A stretch of 64,000 bases of DNA from FEN-1099 sp964511015 (GCA_964511015.1 CAZEDX010000005.1:1-64000); one strand, 5' to 3'. Positions 51,096 through 60,699 are shown, numbered from the stretch's first letter. Translations and numbers: made by a program. Notes: a model not told the origin generated them from the sequence alone.

Positions 51096-51800
51096 GTGGA
51101 CGTCTTGGACCCGCACCAACTCGCCGAACACAACGGGCAAGAAGGCAAGAAAGCCTACGTCGCCGTCGACGGACGGGTCTACGACGTTACGGAATCCAAA
51201 CGTTGGAAAAGCGGCAAGCACATGATGCGCCACAACGCCGGCGCCGACCTGTCCACGGAAATCAAAGCGGCCCCGCATGGAGCTGATGTTCTCGAACGCT
51301 TCGCGCAGGTCGCTACGCTCGCCGCCTTCGAAGGAAACAGCGGACCGCGAGTGCCTTGGCCGCTTTCGTGGATCTATGCCAAGTTCCCGATCGTCAAACG
51401 ACATGCCCATCCGGTGACCGTGCATTTCCCCATCGCGTTTGCACTGGGATCGGCCCTCTTCCTGTTGCTGTTCCTGCTCACCAACGACCGCTCCTTCATT
51501 CACACGTCTCTGCACCTGATTGTCTTGACCGCCTTGACCGCCCCCGTGGCCATCGTAACCGGCTTTCAATCATGGTGGCTGTACTACGGGCTCAAGCCGA
51601 CCAAAGGCATCGTGTTCAAAATCGTGGCGGGCCTGGTCATTGTCGCCGTTGCTGTTGCCGCGTGGATGATCTTCGCGTTTCTGCCGCTGGATGCTCGAAC
51701 CGCCACCGCGGTCTATTCCTACCTGGCGCTGGTGGTGATCTGTTCCATGTTGGTGCTTATCAACGGGGCTATCGGCGGCCAAATGACCTTTCCCGACTGA
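51096..51800 (+). CDS. Cytochrome b5-like domain fused to DUF2231 membrane domain
   Basis: 234 aa from a GTG at 51096 with GGAGGA upstream. Residues 1-75 resemble a cytochrome b5-type heme domain (LAEHNGQEGKKAYVAVDGRVYDVT, KHMMRHNAGADLS, with His at the usual places). HPVTVHFPIAFALGSALFLLL starts the DUF2231 membrane domain with four helices. HP.vvHFPiA is the conserved quinone/heme-like motif of that family. It probably carries electrons in the membrane. The next gene is 12 bp away. Confidence 0.78.
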   Translation: MDVLDPHQLAEHNGQEGKKAYVAVDGRVYDVTESKRWKSGKHMMRHNAGADLSTEIKAAPHGADVLERFAQVATLAAFEGNSGPRVPWPLSWIYAKFPIVKRHAHPVTVHFPIAFALGSALFLLLFLLTNDRSFIHTSLHLIVLTALTAPVAIVTGFQSWWLYYGLKPTKGIVFKIVAGLVIVAVAVAAWMIFAFLPLDARTATAVYSYLALVVICSMLVLINGAIGGQMTFPD

Positions 51801-51812
51801 AGGGGGTCTTCC

Positions 51813-52562
51813 ATGCCCGACTATCGCGAACTCGCCCTCCGTTTCACCGAGGCCCTCGGCATGACCGGTTCGCCGGTCGGCTTCTACTACACTGATTCCA
51901 AACCAGCGAACGCCATCGGCTTCAAGGGAGTCGGCCGTGGTTCATGCATCATTTCGCTGGCCTTCAACGCTTCCAAGGGCACACCCGCCGCTTTCGACAA
52001 AGACACCCATGGCTGCCAGGGAGCCGGGCGTTTCTTGGGGTTCAAGACCGAGGTGCGCCGCTATTTCGCCGAGTTCCTATCGTGTGGTTTGGAAGGGATG
52101 GTCGAAGGCGAGCGCTACATTAAAACCCCTGCTTTGGCACAAATGAAGATCGAGCGCCAGCGGTTGCGGCCGGCGCCGGCTCGTTATGCGGTATTCGCGC
52201 CTTTGGATGCCCTGCCTGCCGGTGACGAACCTGAAGTGATCATCTTCTTCGTTACGCCGGATATACTCTCGGCCCTCGTCGTATTGGCGGACTACGACAA
52301 TGCCCGCCTGGACAGCAACGTCGCCGTTATCTTCTCTTCTGGCTGCGGGCAAATCGTAGCCGAACCGTTGGCCGAACTGGCCACTCCAACCCCCCGTGCA
52401 GTACTTGGCATGTTCGACCCGTCGGCGCGCCCGCATGTGCCGCAGGACGTGCTGACCCTGTCCATTCCCCGCCCCCTCTTCTTGCGGATGGCCGACAACA
52501 TTGCGGGCAGCTTTCTGGATACCGAAACCTGGCAGGTCATCAAGCGGCGAATCCAGAAATAG
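51813..52562 (+). CDS. DUF169 family protein
   Basis: 249 aa. DYRELALRFTEALGMTGSPVGF is the usual DUF169 start. It has CIISLAFNASKGTPAAFDK, CQGAGRFLGF with a conserved Cys, and SCGLEGMVEGERY. The C-terminal part has FSSGCGQIV and RPHVPQDVLTLSIP. These proteins are common in anaerobes; the Cys residues suggest metal or thiol binding, function unknown. It is coupled to the cytochrome b5-DUF2231 gene. Confidence 0.85.
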   Translation: MPDYRELALRFTEALGMTGSPVGFYYTDSKPANAIGFKGVGRGSCIISLAFNASKGTPAAFDKDTHGCQGAGRFLGFKTEVRRYFAEFLSCGLEGMVEGERYIKTPALAQMKIERQRLRPAPARYAVFAPLDALPAGDEPEVIIFFVTPDILSALVVLADYDNARLDSNVAVIFSSGCGQIVAEPLAELATPTPRAVLGMFDPSARPHVPQDVLTLSIPRPLFLRMADNIAGSFLDTETWQVIKRRIQK

Positions 52563-52652
52563 CTTCTTTGACCTGTTGGCTACACCTCTTTGACGACCGC
52601 CAGAAACCCCTTAACCATTTGCTCTTAGCAACCGACTTACCAAATAGAGTCT

Positions 52653-53354
52653 ATGGCGAACGAAAAAGACAGCCAACGTACCCAAATCAGCGGCGATGAG
52701 TTGCGCAAGCTTCTGGTCGACGCCAGTGGCCGTCGTATTCGTATTCGGCTTTTCTTTCCTCCCGAGGGACCGGCTTTTTCCAGCAACCTGGTCCACGTCT
52801 ACGATTCGCAGTTGTTGATGGACGGGGTCGGTTCGCCGGCGATTCGGCGGCTATTGGAGCAAGAAGTCCGCCTCGAAGCCGAGTTCAGTTTCCGGCGAAC
52901 GGGCGTATTTCGTTTCTCCACCTACTTTGCGACGTTTAAAGACCACGTGAGCGAGCAGTTTCTGGTCGAGCTGCCGGCTGTAATCGACCATGTGCAGCGC
53001 CGCGGTGCGTATCGCGTCGAACCGAGCCGAACCTTGTCCGCCAACGTGATTTCCATCGGCGGCAAGGCCACCCATGACCGAGTGAAAATCGAAAACGTCA
53101 GTATCAGCGGAATGTGCCTTTCCTTTCCCCAGCAGGCAGCAATCAAAGTTGGCTCGCTGTTGCGCTCGATTCGCATTCATCTGCAGGATCTACCCGAATT
53201 CGTGGTCGACGGTGTGGTTCGCTCGATCACCCGCGGTGAAGACGGACGCTTCCGGCTGGGAGTGGAATGGTGGATGCTGGAAGTAGAACAGGAAAAGATT
53301 CTCAAACACTATATTTCGGCTTGTCAGATCATTGAGGTCAAAACGAGACACTAG
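52653..53354 (+). CDS. PilZ domain protein (YcgR-like)
   Basis: 233 aa. The N-terminal part is a YcgR-N-like beta barrel (about 15-115), followed by QRRGAYRVEPS and NVSISGMCLS, the RxxxR and [D/N]xSxxG parts of the cyclic di-GMP site. GRFRLGVEWWML is the last strand. It should tune flagellar or surface functions in response to cyclic di-GMP. It converges with, and overlaps by 4 bp, the flagellar block. Confidence 0.82.
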   Translation: MANEKDSQRTQISGDELRKLLVDASGRRIRIRLFFPPEGPAFSSNLVHVYDSQLLMDGVGSPAIRRLLEQEVRLEAEFSFRRTGVFRFSTYFATFKDHVSEQFLVELPAVIDHVQRRGAYRVEPSRTLSANVISIGGKATHDRVKIENVSISGMCLSFPQQAAIKVGSLLRSIRIHLQDLPEFVVDGVVRSITRGEDGRFRLGVEWWMLEVEQEKILKHYISACQIIEVKTRH

Positions 53355-53653
53355 CCGTCAATTCGCTCGCCCTTCGTTCCACGGCCGTTCAGTTTGTAAA
53401 GGAAGGCCAATACCTCGGCCACGGCTTTGTATAGATTCGGCGGAATTTCCTCTCCGAGGGGAAGCTTCGCCAGCGCCGCCGCCAGGTCCGGGTCTTCGCG
53501 CAATGGCACATTGGCCGCCAGGGCGCGTTCGATGATTTTCTCTGCGATCGCCCCGAATCCTTTGGCGGTTACCCGCGGCGCACGGTCTTTCTTCACATCG
53601 TACTTGACCGCAGCGGCAACCTTGCGTGGCTTATGGTCTTTTCTTTCGCTCAT
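53351..53653 (-). CDS. FlhB C-terminal-like export protein
   Basis: 100 aa, matches only the cytoplasmic FlhB end: AVKYDVKKDRAPRVTAKGFG and IPPNLYKAVAEVLAFLYKLNG. It has no membrane part and no NPxH cleavage site. Such FlhB2-like proteins occur beside fliK in many flagellar loci and may regulate substrate switching. It is the last gene of the minus-strand block and overlaps fliK by 4 bp. Confidence 0.82.
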   Translation of the reverse strand: MSERKDHKPRKVAAAVKYDVKKDRAPRVTAKGFGAIAEKIIERALAANVPLREDPDLAAALAKLPLGEEIPPNLYKAVAEVLAFLYKLNGRGTKGERIDG

Positions 53654-54780
53654 GCTCTCACATTGAGGGTCGAACCTTCAGCCGTCCCATACAACATCTG
53701 TGTCAGATCGGGTTCCGGCGCCTCCGTCAGGTCTTCCCGGACGGCAACCTGCGGCGACAACCCTTCCGCCTGCAACCCTTCGGTCAGTTCCGGCAAGGCC
53801 GCGCGTACGCGTTCCGCTACTTCCACTCCGCTGGTGTAGATCGTGGCGTTGACTGCCTGCCCCGTCACCGCGATCAAAGCGCGCACTTCGCCCAAGTTGG
53901 ACAGACGGAGTTTGACAAAGGCGGTGCTGGTCGATGCGCTGTGTTCCGACCGCTTGGCATCGCGATCTTTGTAAATCCAGATGTCAGCCGGTTGCGCCTC
54001 TCCGTTCAGGATAAACGGCAACGACAGATAGACCGGCTGCCCGCGCGATTCCAGCAAGGCATTGAGCGCACGGAACAAACCGATCTGTTCTTTGACCTGC
54101 GCGAACTGCCGCGTCAATTGGCCCACATCATCGGTCGACATATTGGGCGCCTCTTTCAGTACCGCCGCCCATTCTTTCGATGACGAGGACAAAATGCGTT
54201 GCAACAACCCAGGCAGGTTGCGCCCAAGCGCCTCGCGCAGCCGTTCACCGACGGTAGCCGGCGACAGCCCAAAGAGCACCGCCAGGTTCATCAGCTTTTC
54301 GGCCAGACCCGGGCTGACGGTCAACGTCTCGGCCAAGACCGCGTGGGTGCGCGACAGCAGAGCCGCCAGACCGCTTTTCGACCCTCCTAAGGCAGCCAAC
54401 AAGCCGTTGCGGGCCAGGGTCGAAATGGCCACCGACCGTTCGGCCATTCCGCCCAACCGAGACCGCACAACTTTGACTAGACTCGCCATTGCCGGATCGT
54501 CTTGGGTGTCCAACCTGCGCAATACGTACGACGTCCCATCGCGCTCCACCCTCACAGACATGCGATCGCCGACGTTCATCTCCCCGGTGGTTCGGGCCGT
54601 CACCGACGCGCCTTTGAGTTTAAGCAAGACGTTGCCGTCGGTGAATTTCTGTAAAACCTCTACATCGAGTCTCTCGCCGGAGCGTAAGGTGGCCAGCACA
54701 CTTTCTCGGCGTGGAATCAGGACAAACGAGGTCTGCCGAATGGACGGTGTGGAAGGACCGAGATGAACCTTGGCCGGCAT
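53650..54780 (-). CDS. fliK: FliK-like hook-length control protein
   Basis: 376 aa. N-terminal and middle parts are helical (VVRSRLGGMAERSVAI, RTHAVLAETLTVSPG). The C-terminal domain has LPFILNGEAQPADIWIYKDRD and FVKLRLSNLGEVRALIAVTGQ, which match the Flg_hook fold that signals hook completion to FlhB. It abuts the small charged protein upstream and the FlhB-like gene downstream. Confidence 0.72.
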   Translation of the reverse strand: MPAKVHLGPSTPSIRQTSFVLIPRRESVLATLRSGERLDVEVLQKFTDGNVLLKLKGASVTARTTGEMNVGDRMSVRVERDGTSYVLRRLDTQDDPAMASLVKVVRSRLGGMAERSVAISTLARNGLLAALGGSKSGLAALLSRTHAVLAETLTVSPGLAEKLMNLAVLFGLSPATVGERLREALGRNLPGLLQRILSSSSKEWAAVLKEAPNMSTDDVGQLTRQFAQVKEQIGLFRALNALLESRGQPVYLSLPFILNGEAQPADIWIYKDRDAKRSEHSASTSTAFVKLRLSNLGEVRALIAVTGQAVNATIYTSGVEVAERVRAALPELTEGLQAEGLSPQVAVREDLTEAPEPDLTQMLYGTAEGSTLNVRA

Positions 54781-55083
54781 CTATACCGTGATATTGATGT
54801 GTTTGGGCTTTTCCGCTTCTTCTTCCAACTCTTCGGACTCTTCGCTTGGCGCCAGTTCTTTCTTTGGCTTGCGGCGCCGTTGTTGCTCTTCTTCGCGCTC
54901 GCGCAAACGGACCATGTCGCGATCTTCGGAGTGCTTTACACTCTCCCGCTGGTGGGCTTGTTCCCGTGCGGCCTGCGACTCGACTTGCCGCTGCTTGGTG
55001 TCGACCTGCGTATGCGGTACATTCTGAACCTTGTCTATCAGGGCGGAACCAACGACGGTATTGACCATGCCGACCGGGCTCAT
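54781..55083 (-). CDS. Charged hypothetical flagellar-locus protein
   Basis: 100 aa from the ATG at 55083, which overlaps the CheY-like stop. GGAGG is just upstream. After about 30 residues it is a highly charged helix (RLREREEEQQRRRKPKKE, then EESEELEEEAEK). It resembles small coiled coils often found between fliA and fliK, but no family is recognised. Confidence 0.55.
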   Translation of the reverse strand: MSPVGMVNTVVGSALIDKVQNVPHTQVDTKQRQVESQAAREQAHQRESVKHSEDRDMVRLREREEEQQRRRKPKKELAPSEESEELEEEAEKPKHINITV

Positions 55084-55484
55084 GATTTTCCTCCGGTCAT
55101 GCCGGTCGCCCAAGCCCGGTGCAGCACATTGGCCAGGATCTCGGCATTAAACGGCTTGACCAAGACATATCCCGCTTGACTCCGCACTTCGGCTTCATGG
55201 GATGCACATTCGCCGGGAGTCATCATCATGACAAACGGCAGGTTCGCCCAACGACTATCCTGGCGCATCGAATGAAGCATTTGCTGTCCGGAACAGTGGG
55301 GCATGGTCCAGTCAGCGATCACCATGTCGACACCATTGGGCAGTTTTTCGAGGGCATGACGGCCGTCATCGGCCTCGAAAATGTCCAATCGGCCAACGCG
55401 ACGCAGCAATCGGCCCACAATTCGGCGCATAGCGGAAAAATCATCAACCACCAAAATTCTTTTATTTTCCAACTCTTGCGCCAT
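55080..55484 (-). CDS. CheY-like single-domain response regulator
   Basis: 134 aa receiver domain: RILVVDDFSAMRRI (acidic pocket), VIADWTMPHCSG (phospho-acceptor Asp), FVMMMTPGE (Thr position) and VLVKPFNAEIL (Lys). It resembles chemotaxis CheY. No kinase gene is in the window. Codes directly upstream of the charged protein and fliK. Confidence 0.85.
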   Translation of the reverse strand: MAQELENKRILVVDDFSAMRRIVGRLLRRVGRLDIFEADDGRHALEKLPNGVDMVIADWTMPHCSGQQMLHSMRQDSRWANLPFVMMMTPGECASHEAEVRSQAGYVLVKPFNAEILANVLHRAWATGMTGGKS

Positions 55485-55497
55485 AACACACCTTGTT

Positions 55498-55512
55498 CGG
55501 TATTTAATACCG
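55498..55512 (-). promoter_or_regulatory. 15-bp palindrome upstream of the CheY-like gene
   Basis: CGGTATTTAATACCG is a perfect inverted repeat in the 66-bp gap between fliA and the CheY-like gene, 14 bp before the start. No T-run follows on either side. It could be an operator or a processing site. Confidence 0.4.
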
Positions 55513-55550
55513 TCTCTTATCTTGTCTATCGGTCGTTTTTCCGGATCTGA

Positions 55551-56327
55551 TTAGAGGGAATCTCGGGGGTTGCCACGCAACCGCTGTCTCAACCTAGCCT
55601 TCAGCCGCAAGACGGCCTTGTTGTGAATTTGCGACACCCGGCTTTCGGTAATTCCCAAAACCAGGCCGATTTCCTTCATTGTTAGTTCATCGAAATAGTA
55701 CATGCTCAACACAAAACGTTCATTCTTGGGCAGAGTCTCCAACGCCGTCGCAATGATATCGCGCACTTCGCGCAGATGCAGCAACGTGATCAGGTTCTCG
55801 TTATGCGGTTCCTTGTAGTACTCCAAGGCATTCCGGCGCTGCACGGAGTCCTTGCTGTAGCCCAGATCTTCAAAAGACAACAGGGTAACGCCGTTGGCCT
55901 TGTTCAACAGGTCGTGGTAATCGTCGATAGTAACACCCAATTCCTTCGCCAATTCCTCGTCGGACGCATGCCGTTTTTGCTGCAGTTCAACCCTTTCGAT
56001 TGCCGCCTGCAGTTCGTGAATCTTCTGCCGAATGGAGCGCGGAACCCAGTCCAGATTGCGCAGTTCATCGAGAATTGCGCCGCGGATGCGGAACTCAGCG
56101 TAGGTTTCGAACTTGATATCCCGCGAGGGATCGAATTTCTCGATGGCGTCAATCAGCCCGAGTACACCGGTATTGATCAGGTCGTTAAGTTCGATCTGCG
56201 GTGGGAGCTTGCGGATAATTCGGTTGGCTACCAGTTTGATGAGAGGGAGGTACTGACGAATCAACACGTCGCGCATGACGAGTTGTTCGTCGGGATCAGC
56301 CTCCTTGTAGTCCCGAATATCGACCAT
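55551..56327 (-). CDS. fliA: Flagellar sigma factor FliA (sigma-28)
   Basis: 258 aa from MVDIRDYKEA at 56327. Region 2 has LPLIKLVANRIIRKLPP, DLINTGVLGLIDAIEKFDP and YAEFRIRGAILDELRNLDWVP in two parts, the FliA pattern. Region 4 ends with LTMKEIGLVLGITESRVSQIH. It should direct late flagellar and chemotaxis genes. The preceding small membrane gene ends 2 bp before. Confidence 0.93.
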   Translation of the reverse strand: MVDIRDYKEADPDEQLVMRDVLIRQYLPLIKLVANRIIRKLPPQIELNDLINTGVLGLIDAIEKFDPSRDIKFETYAEFRIRGAILDELRNLDWVPRSIRQKIHELQAAIERVELQQKRHASDEELAKELGVTIDDYHDLLNKANGVTLLSFEDLGYSKDSVQRRNALEYYKEPHNENLITLLHLREVRDIIATALETLPKNERFVLSMYYFDELTMKEIGLVLGITESRVSQIHNKAVLRLKARLRQRLRGNPRDSL

Positions 56328-56329
56328 CG

Positions 56330-56518
56330 CTAGCGCAACCACACCTTTTCGTAAAGCAACCCGCCGGCAAAGCCAACTACCCCGAACAGGCCCATCGCGA
56401 TCACGGCCCGCTTGAGAATTGCCCAAAGCGGAACATGACCCCAGATCCCTGAGGCAACGGTGACCATACAAGCCACCACACAGAAACCGACAATGGTCTT
56501 TTTCGTCACGCGCCGCAT
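56330..56518 (-). CDS. Small two-helix membrane protein
   Basis: 62 aa. Two hydrophobic segments (TIVGFCVVACMVTVASGIWG and RAVIAMGLFGVVGFAGGLLY) separated by a short polar loop; basic start MRRVTKK. It lies between flhG and fliA, 13 bp and 2 bp away. Small membrane proteins at this place are common in flagellar loci. Function unknown. Confidence 0.6.
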   Translation of the reverse strand: MRRVTKKTIVGFCVVACMVTVASGIWGHVPLWAILKRAVIAMGLFGVVGFAGGLLYEKVWLR

Positions 56519-56531
56519 AGCGGCAGGCCCC

Positions 56532-57368
56532 TCAACCCGTCCTCAACACATGCCGCCAAAGGAACTGGATATTGCCTTTGGGCGACTTAGGGATTTCCAA
56601 ATTTAGCACATTCCGTGCAAGTTGGGTGAACATTTTCGCCGCAGGCGAATCGGGAAACGCATCCAACAACGCCTGACGCTGGGCGACCGCACGAGTGATG
56701 TTGAGATCGCGCGGAACATAGCCAAAAAAGTCCAACGAGATGTCCAGAAAACGCCCGCTGACCTGGGCCAGGCTACGAAACACCTCACGGGCTTGTTTTT
56801 CGTCTTTGGCCATGTTCACGAGCAACTGGAACCGCTTTTCCTGGTAGCGCGTGGAAAGCACTTTCATCAGCGCGTAGGCGTCGGTGATCGCCGTTGGCTC
56901 CGAAGTCGTGATCACCAGGATATGCTGCGCGACGACGTTGAAATACATCACGTTCGGGCCGATGCCCGCCCCGGTATCCAACAGGAGAATATCGATGCGC
57001 CGGTCCCAGTTCTCGAACTGTGCCAGCAGTTCCATGCGTTGCGATTCGCTGAGCGTGGGAACTTCGTCCACACCGCTGTTGGCCGGAAGGATCAACAGCC
57101 CGTCCGGACCTTCCACCACCACATCGTCGATCTTTTTCTCGCCGGTGAGCACGTGGCCGATATTGTATTGCGGATTAAGACCCAGCACGATGTCGATGTT
57201 GGCTAGACCGAGATCGGTATCAAAGATCAACACCCGTTGTCCCATCCGCGCCAAGGCCAAGCCGACATTCGCGCAGATGTTCGTTTTGCCCACGCCACCT
57301 TTGCCGGAGGTAATGGACAACACGCGCACCTGTTGGCCTTCGATGTAGGGCACCCGTTCTTCGGTCAT
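56532..57368 (-). CDS. flhG: FlhG (MinD-like ATPase)
   Basis: 278 aa from MTEERVPYIEG at 57368. The deviant Walker A is SGKGGVGKTN, with LIFDTDLGLANIDIVLG and LLLDTGAGIGPNVMYF as the other nucleotide-binding parts. It sets flagellar number together with FlhF and FliM/N. It follows flhF by 79 bp. Confidence 0.92.
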   Translation of the reverse strand: MTEERVPYIEGQQVRVLSITSGKGGVGKTNICANVGLALARMGQRVLIFDTDLGLANIDIVLGLNPQYNIGHVLTGEKKIDDVVVEGPDGLLILPANSGVDEVPTLSESQRMELLAQFENWDRRIDILLLDTGAGIGPNVMYFNVVAQHILVITTSEPTAITDAYALMKVLSTRYQEKRFQLLVNMAKDEKQAREVFRSLAQVSGRFLDISLDFFGYVPRDLNITRAVAQRQALLDAFPDSPAAKMFTQLARNVLNLEIPKSPKGNIQFLWRHVLRTG

Positions 57369-57447
57369 GGTCGCCTTGTTCCTGCGCTGGGACGCTCGTC
57401 GTCTCAGCACATCTGCTTGATCAACCACCTTGCCTGCCCTTCTTATT

Positions 57448-58623
57448 TCATTGCGCGCTGATTGACAACAGCAGGTCTGCCACCCGTTCGGGGGTAGCCG
57501 GCTCAATGTCGTCCGGCACACTCTGACCTACGGTAAAGAACGAAACTGGCAAACGCGTATCCTGCATCAGATTGTACACGCCGCCGAAGCGATTTGCCTC
57601 GTCCAATTTGGAAACGATCAAACTGGATAACGGCAGGACGCGATAACGCGTGGCAATGTCAGTCAGGTCGGCATCCGCCGTGGTCGCCGATACGATCAGA
57701 TGGACATCCATAGGCACGCCTGCTTGATGGACTTTGGCCAGTTCCCCGATCATTGCCGCGTCTTTCTGGCTGGCGCCGGCAGTGTCGACCAACAACATGT
57801 CTTTGTCTGCGTGGCGCCGCGCCGCTTCGACAAACTCCACCGGACTCAAACACACCTCGACTGGCACGTCGAGAATTTTTGCATAGGTTCGCAATTGGTC
57901 GATGGCGCCGATACGGTAGGTGTCTACGGTCAACAGGGCGACCGACCGATCCAGTTCAAATACTTGCTGAGCTGCCAGCTTGGCGACGGTTGTGGTTTTG
58001 CCGACACCGGTCGGGCCCACGACCATATGCACCTTTTGGCCACGTGTCGCCTGAAATGGCTGAGTCGTCCGCACGTGTTCCATGAGACGACGCGCCAAGT
58101 AGTCCAGACCGTGCGCCGTTACCGGCAAATGGCGGGCGGCCAGGTCGGCCGCGGTCTGTTCGATCAACGGCCGCGCATAACGGTCTTCCACTCCCGACGA
58201 ACGCAGCCGCTCGGACAATTGCACGAAATCGTCCTTGCCTAACAGTTCGCCCTTTTCTTGGGCGCGGCCCTGCGCAACCAATAGATCGCGAATAATGCCT
58301 TTGAGCTCGCCCAATTCGGCGGTCAGTCCGTCAAGACGCGAGGTCCAGGAGTCCGGTTGCCACCGCTCTTCCAAGTCGTCGAGACGCCGGCGGATGGCAC
58401 TCAAGTCCTTGCGCAGTTCGGTCATACCGTCGCTGGCCGGCATTGGTGCCGACGCCGCGGCGGGAGGTGGCGAATCCGGCAACGATGCGGTGATCTCGAG
58501 TTCCGTCTTCGCGCCGTTCGGCACGTTGCGCAACGACAGAATGACGGCATCCGGCCCCATTTCCCTCTTGACCAGTTTAATGGCCTGACTGATGTTCGGT
58601 GCGCGGAACTTGCGAATTGGCAT
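57448..58623 (-). CDS. flhF: FlhF (SRP-type GTPase)
   Basis: 391 aa. N-terminal B domain starts MPIRKFRAPNISQAIKLVK. The G domain has GPTGVGKTTTVAKLA (G1), LLTVDTYRIGAIDQL, VDTAGASQKD (G3) and SKLDEANRFGG (G4). It places the flagellum and acts with FlhG. Starts 3 bp after flhA ends. Confidence 0.94.
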   Translation of the reverse strand: MPIRKFRAPNISQAIKLVKREMGPDAVILSLRNVPNGAKTELEITASLPDSPPPAAASAPMPASDGMTELRKDLSAIRRRLDDLEERWQPDSWTSRLDGLTAELGELKGIIRDLLVAQGRAQEKGELLGKDDFVQLSERLRSSGVEDRYARPLIEQTAADLAARHLPVTAHGLDYLARRLMEHVRTTQPFQATRGQKVHMVVGPTGVGKTTTVAKLAAQQVFELDRSVALLTVDTYRIGAIDQLRTYAKILDVPVEVCLSPVEFVEAARRHADKDMLLVDTAGASQKDAAMIGELAKVHQAGVPMDVHLIVSATTADADLTDIATRYRVLPLSSLIVSKLDEANRFGGVYNLMQDTRLPVSFFTVGQSVPDDIEPATPERVADLLLSISAQ

Positions 58624-58626
58624 GGC

Positions 58627-60699
58627 TTACACTCCCAGTACACCAAGCGAGTAGATTCTGGCCTTGGTATCGATTTCGTTGTGGCTGAGCACCGCCACGT
58701 TGGGTACGAACTTGTCCAGGAATCGTTTGAGATGACCGCGGATAATCGGTGAGGTCAGCAATACCGGCCGGGCCCCGACTGCGGTGAATTTTCCCAACCC
58801 CTTTTCTGTCGCGGAAATGATGCGCTGAGCCATGTTCGGGTCCAGCGCCATGTAGGATCCCTGGTCGGTCTGCGTGATGGAATCAGTTAGCTTTTGCTCC
58901 AGTTTGCCGTCGACCGTCATCAGTGGAATCGATCCTTCCTCCGTCAGGAACTGCGCGGTTATCGCCCGCGCCAGCGATTGACGCACATATTCGGTGAGCA
59001 CATCGGGGTCACGGGTAAGCGGTGCGTAGTCGGCCAACGTTTCAACGATGGTCAGCAGGTCACGAATGCTGACTTCCTCACTAAGCAGGTTTTTGAGCAC
59101 CTTCTGCACCGCACCCAACGAGAGGACGGTCGGCACCAGCTCCTCAACCACCTTTGGGTTCGTCTTTTTGAGGTTTTCCAGCAGATGACTGACTTCCTGG
59201 CGGCCGAGGATCTCATGGGAATGAATGCGGAAGATCTCGGACAAGTGTGTGGTGATTACCGTGGAGAGGTCAACTACGGTATAGCCGGCGAATTGCGCCT
59301 GTTCACGTTCGCGCCGACGGATCCACACGGCAGGTAACCCAAAGGCCGGCTCGACCGTCGGAATGCCATCGATCGGGTTGTCCACCGTGCCCGGATCCAT
59401 GGCCAGCAAGCGGTCGGGCATCAGGTCGCCGCTGCCGACTTCGACCCCTTTGATCATGATCCGGTATTGCCCCGGCTTGAGCTGCAAATTGTCCCGAATA
59501 TGGATGGGGGGAATGATGACGCCCATCTTCTGGGCGAACTGCTTGCGAATCGCCCGCACTTTGTCCAGCAGTTCGCCGCCCTGCTCGGTATCGACCAGGT
59601 TGATGAGACCGTACCCAACTTCGAGCTCGATCAGATCCATAGCTAGGAAGTCCTCGACGGTTTCCGGCGCCGCAGGCGCGACCTCTTCCTCTCGCGGCTT
59701 GGCCGCTTCGGCTGCTCGTTGGGCATTACGGGTTTGGAAGCCAACGAAAACAATGACCATCGCCAACAACATGAACGGCGCGAACGGCAGGCCCGGAACC
59801 AGCGAAAAGCCGGCCAACAAACCACCGGCAATGAACAGCACCTTGGGCTTGCCCAACAACTGCCAGCCGATTTCACCGGCCAGGTCGGCTTCGGAACTGG
59901 CGCGAGTGACAATGATACCCGCGGCGGTGGAAACGATCAGCGCCGGGATCTGGCTCACCAGGCCGTCACCAACGGACAGTAAGGTGTAGTTGCTGGCGGC
60001 GGTGGCCATGTCCATACCCGATTGGGCCACACCGATGACGAAACCGCCGATGATGTTGACCAACACAATGATGATACCGGCAATGGCATCACCGCGGACG
60101 AACTTCGCGGCACCGTCCATGGCGCCATAGAAGTCGGCCTGCTGTTCGATTTCCTTACGGCGAGCGCGAGCGCCAGCCTCGTCAATCAACCCGGCATTCA
60201 GGTCGGCATCAATCGACATCTGTTTGCCGGGCATGGCGTCCAAGGTAAAGCGCGCCGACACTTCGGCGATGCGCGTTGCGCCCTTGGTGATAACCACGAA
60301 GTTGATGATGATCAGAACGGTAAAGATGATCAGACCGACCACGTAGCTGCCGCCGACCACAAACTGGCCGAACGCCTGAATGACATGACCCGCCGCATCG
60401 GTTCCCTCGCTGCCATGCAACAGAATCATTCGGGTGGTCGCCACATTCAAAGACAATCGGTACAAGGTAACGAACAGCAAGACGGTTGGAAAAGCCGAAA
60501 AGTCGAGCGGCCGCTCGGTGAACAGACTGACCAGAAGGATCAGCAACCCCAGCATGATGCTGATCGTCAACATCACGTCGAGCAACACCGGCGGGACCGG
60601 AATGATCATCACGACAACAACGGTGACCAAGCCGATCGCGAGAAACAATTCGGTATTCCGGATCGAAGGGGGCAGCACTCGGTTGATCGCCGTCGCCAT
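58627..60699 (-). CDS. flhA: FlhA export gate protein
   Basis: 690 aa with about eight membrane helices in the first half. ATRIAEVSARFTLDAMPGKQMSIDADLN (in parts) and the FHIPEP-type signature are present, and a large cytoplasmic domain binds chaperone-substrate complexes. The usual length for FlhA. Codes directly after flhB. Confidence 0.95.
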   Translation of the reverse strand: MATAINRVLPPSIRNTELFLAIGLVTVVVVMIIPVPPVLLDVMLTISIMLGLLILLVSLFTERPLDFSAFPTVLLFVTLYRLSLNVATTRMILLHGSEGTDAAGHVIQAFGQFVVGGSYVVGLIIFTVLIIINFVVITKGATRIAEVSARFTLDAMPGKQMSIDADLNAGLIDEAGARARRKEIEQQADFYGAMDGAAKFVRGDAIAGIIIVLVNIIGGFVIGVAQSGMDMATAASNYTLLSVGDGLVSQIPALIVSTAAGIIVTRASSEADLAGEIGWQLLGKPKVLFIAGGLLAGFSLVPGLPFAPFMLLAMVIVFVGFQTRNAQRAAEAAKPREEEVAPAAPETVEDFLAMDLIELEVGYGLINLVDTEQGGELLDKVRAIRKQFAQKMGVIIPPIHIRDNLQLKPGQYRIMIKGVEVGSGDLMPDRLLAMDPGTVDNPIDGIPTVEPAFGLPAVWIRRREREQAQFAGYTVVDLSTVITTHLSEIFRIHSHEILGRQEVSHLLENLKKTNPKVVEELVPTVLSLGAVQKVLKNLLSEEVSIRDLLTIVETLADYAPLTRDPDVLTEYVRQSLARAITAQFLTEEGSIPLMTVDGKLEQKLTDSITQTDQGSYMALDPNMAQRIISATEKGLGKFTAVGARPVLLTSPIIRGHLKRFLDKFVPNVAVLSHNEIDTKARIYSLGVLGV

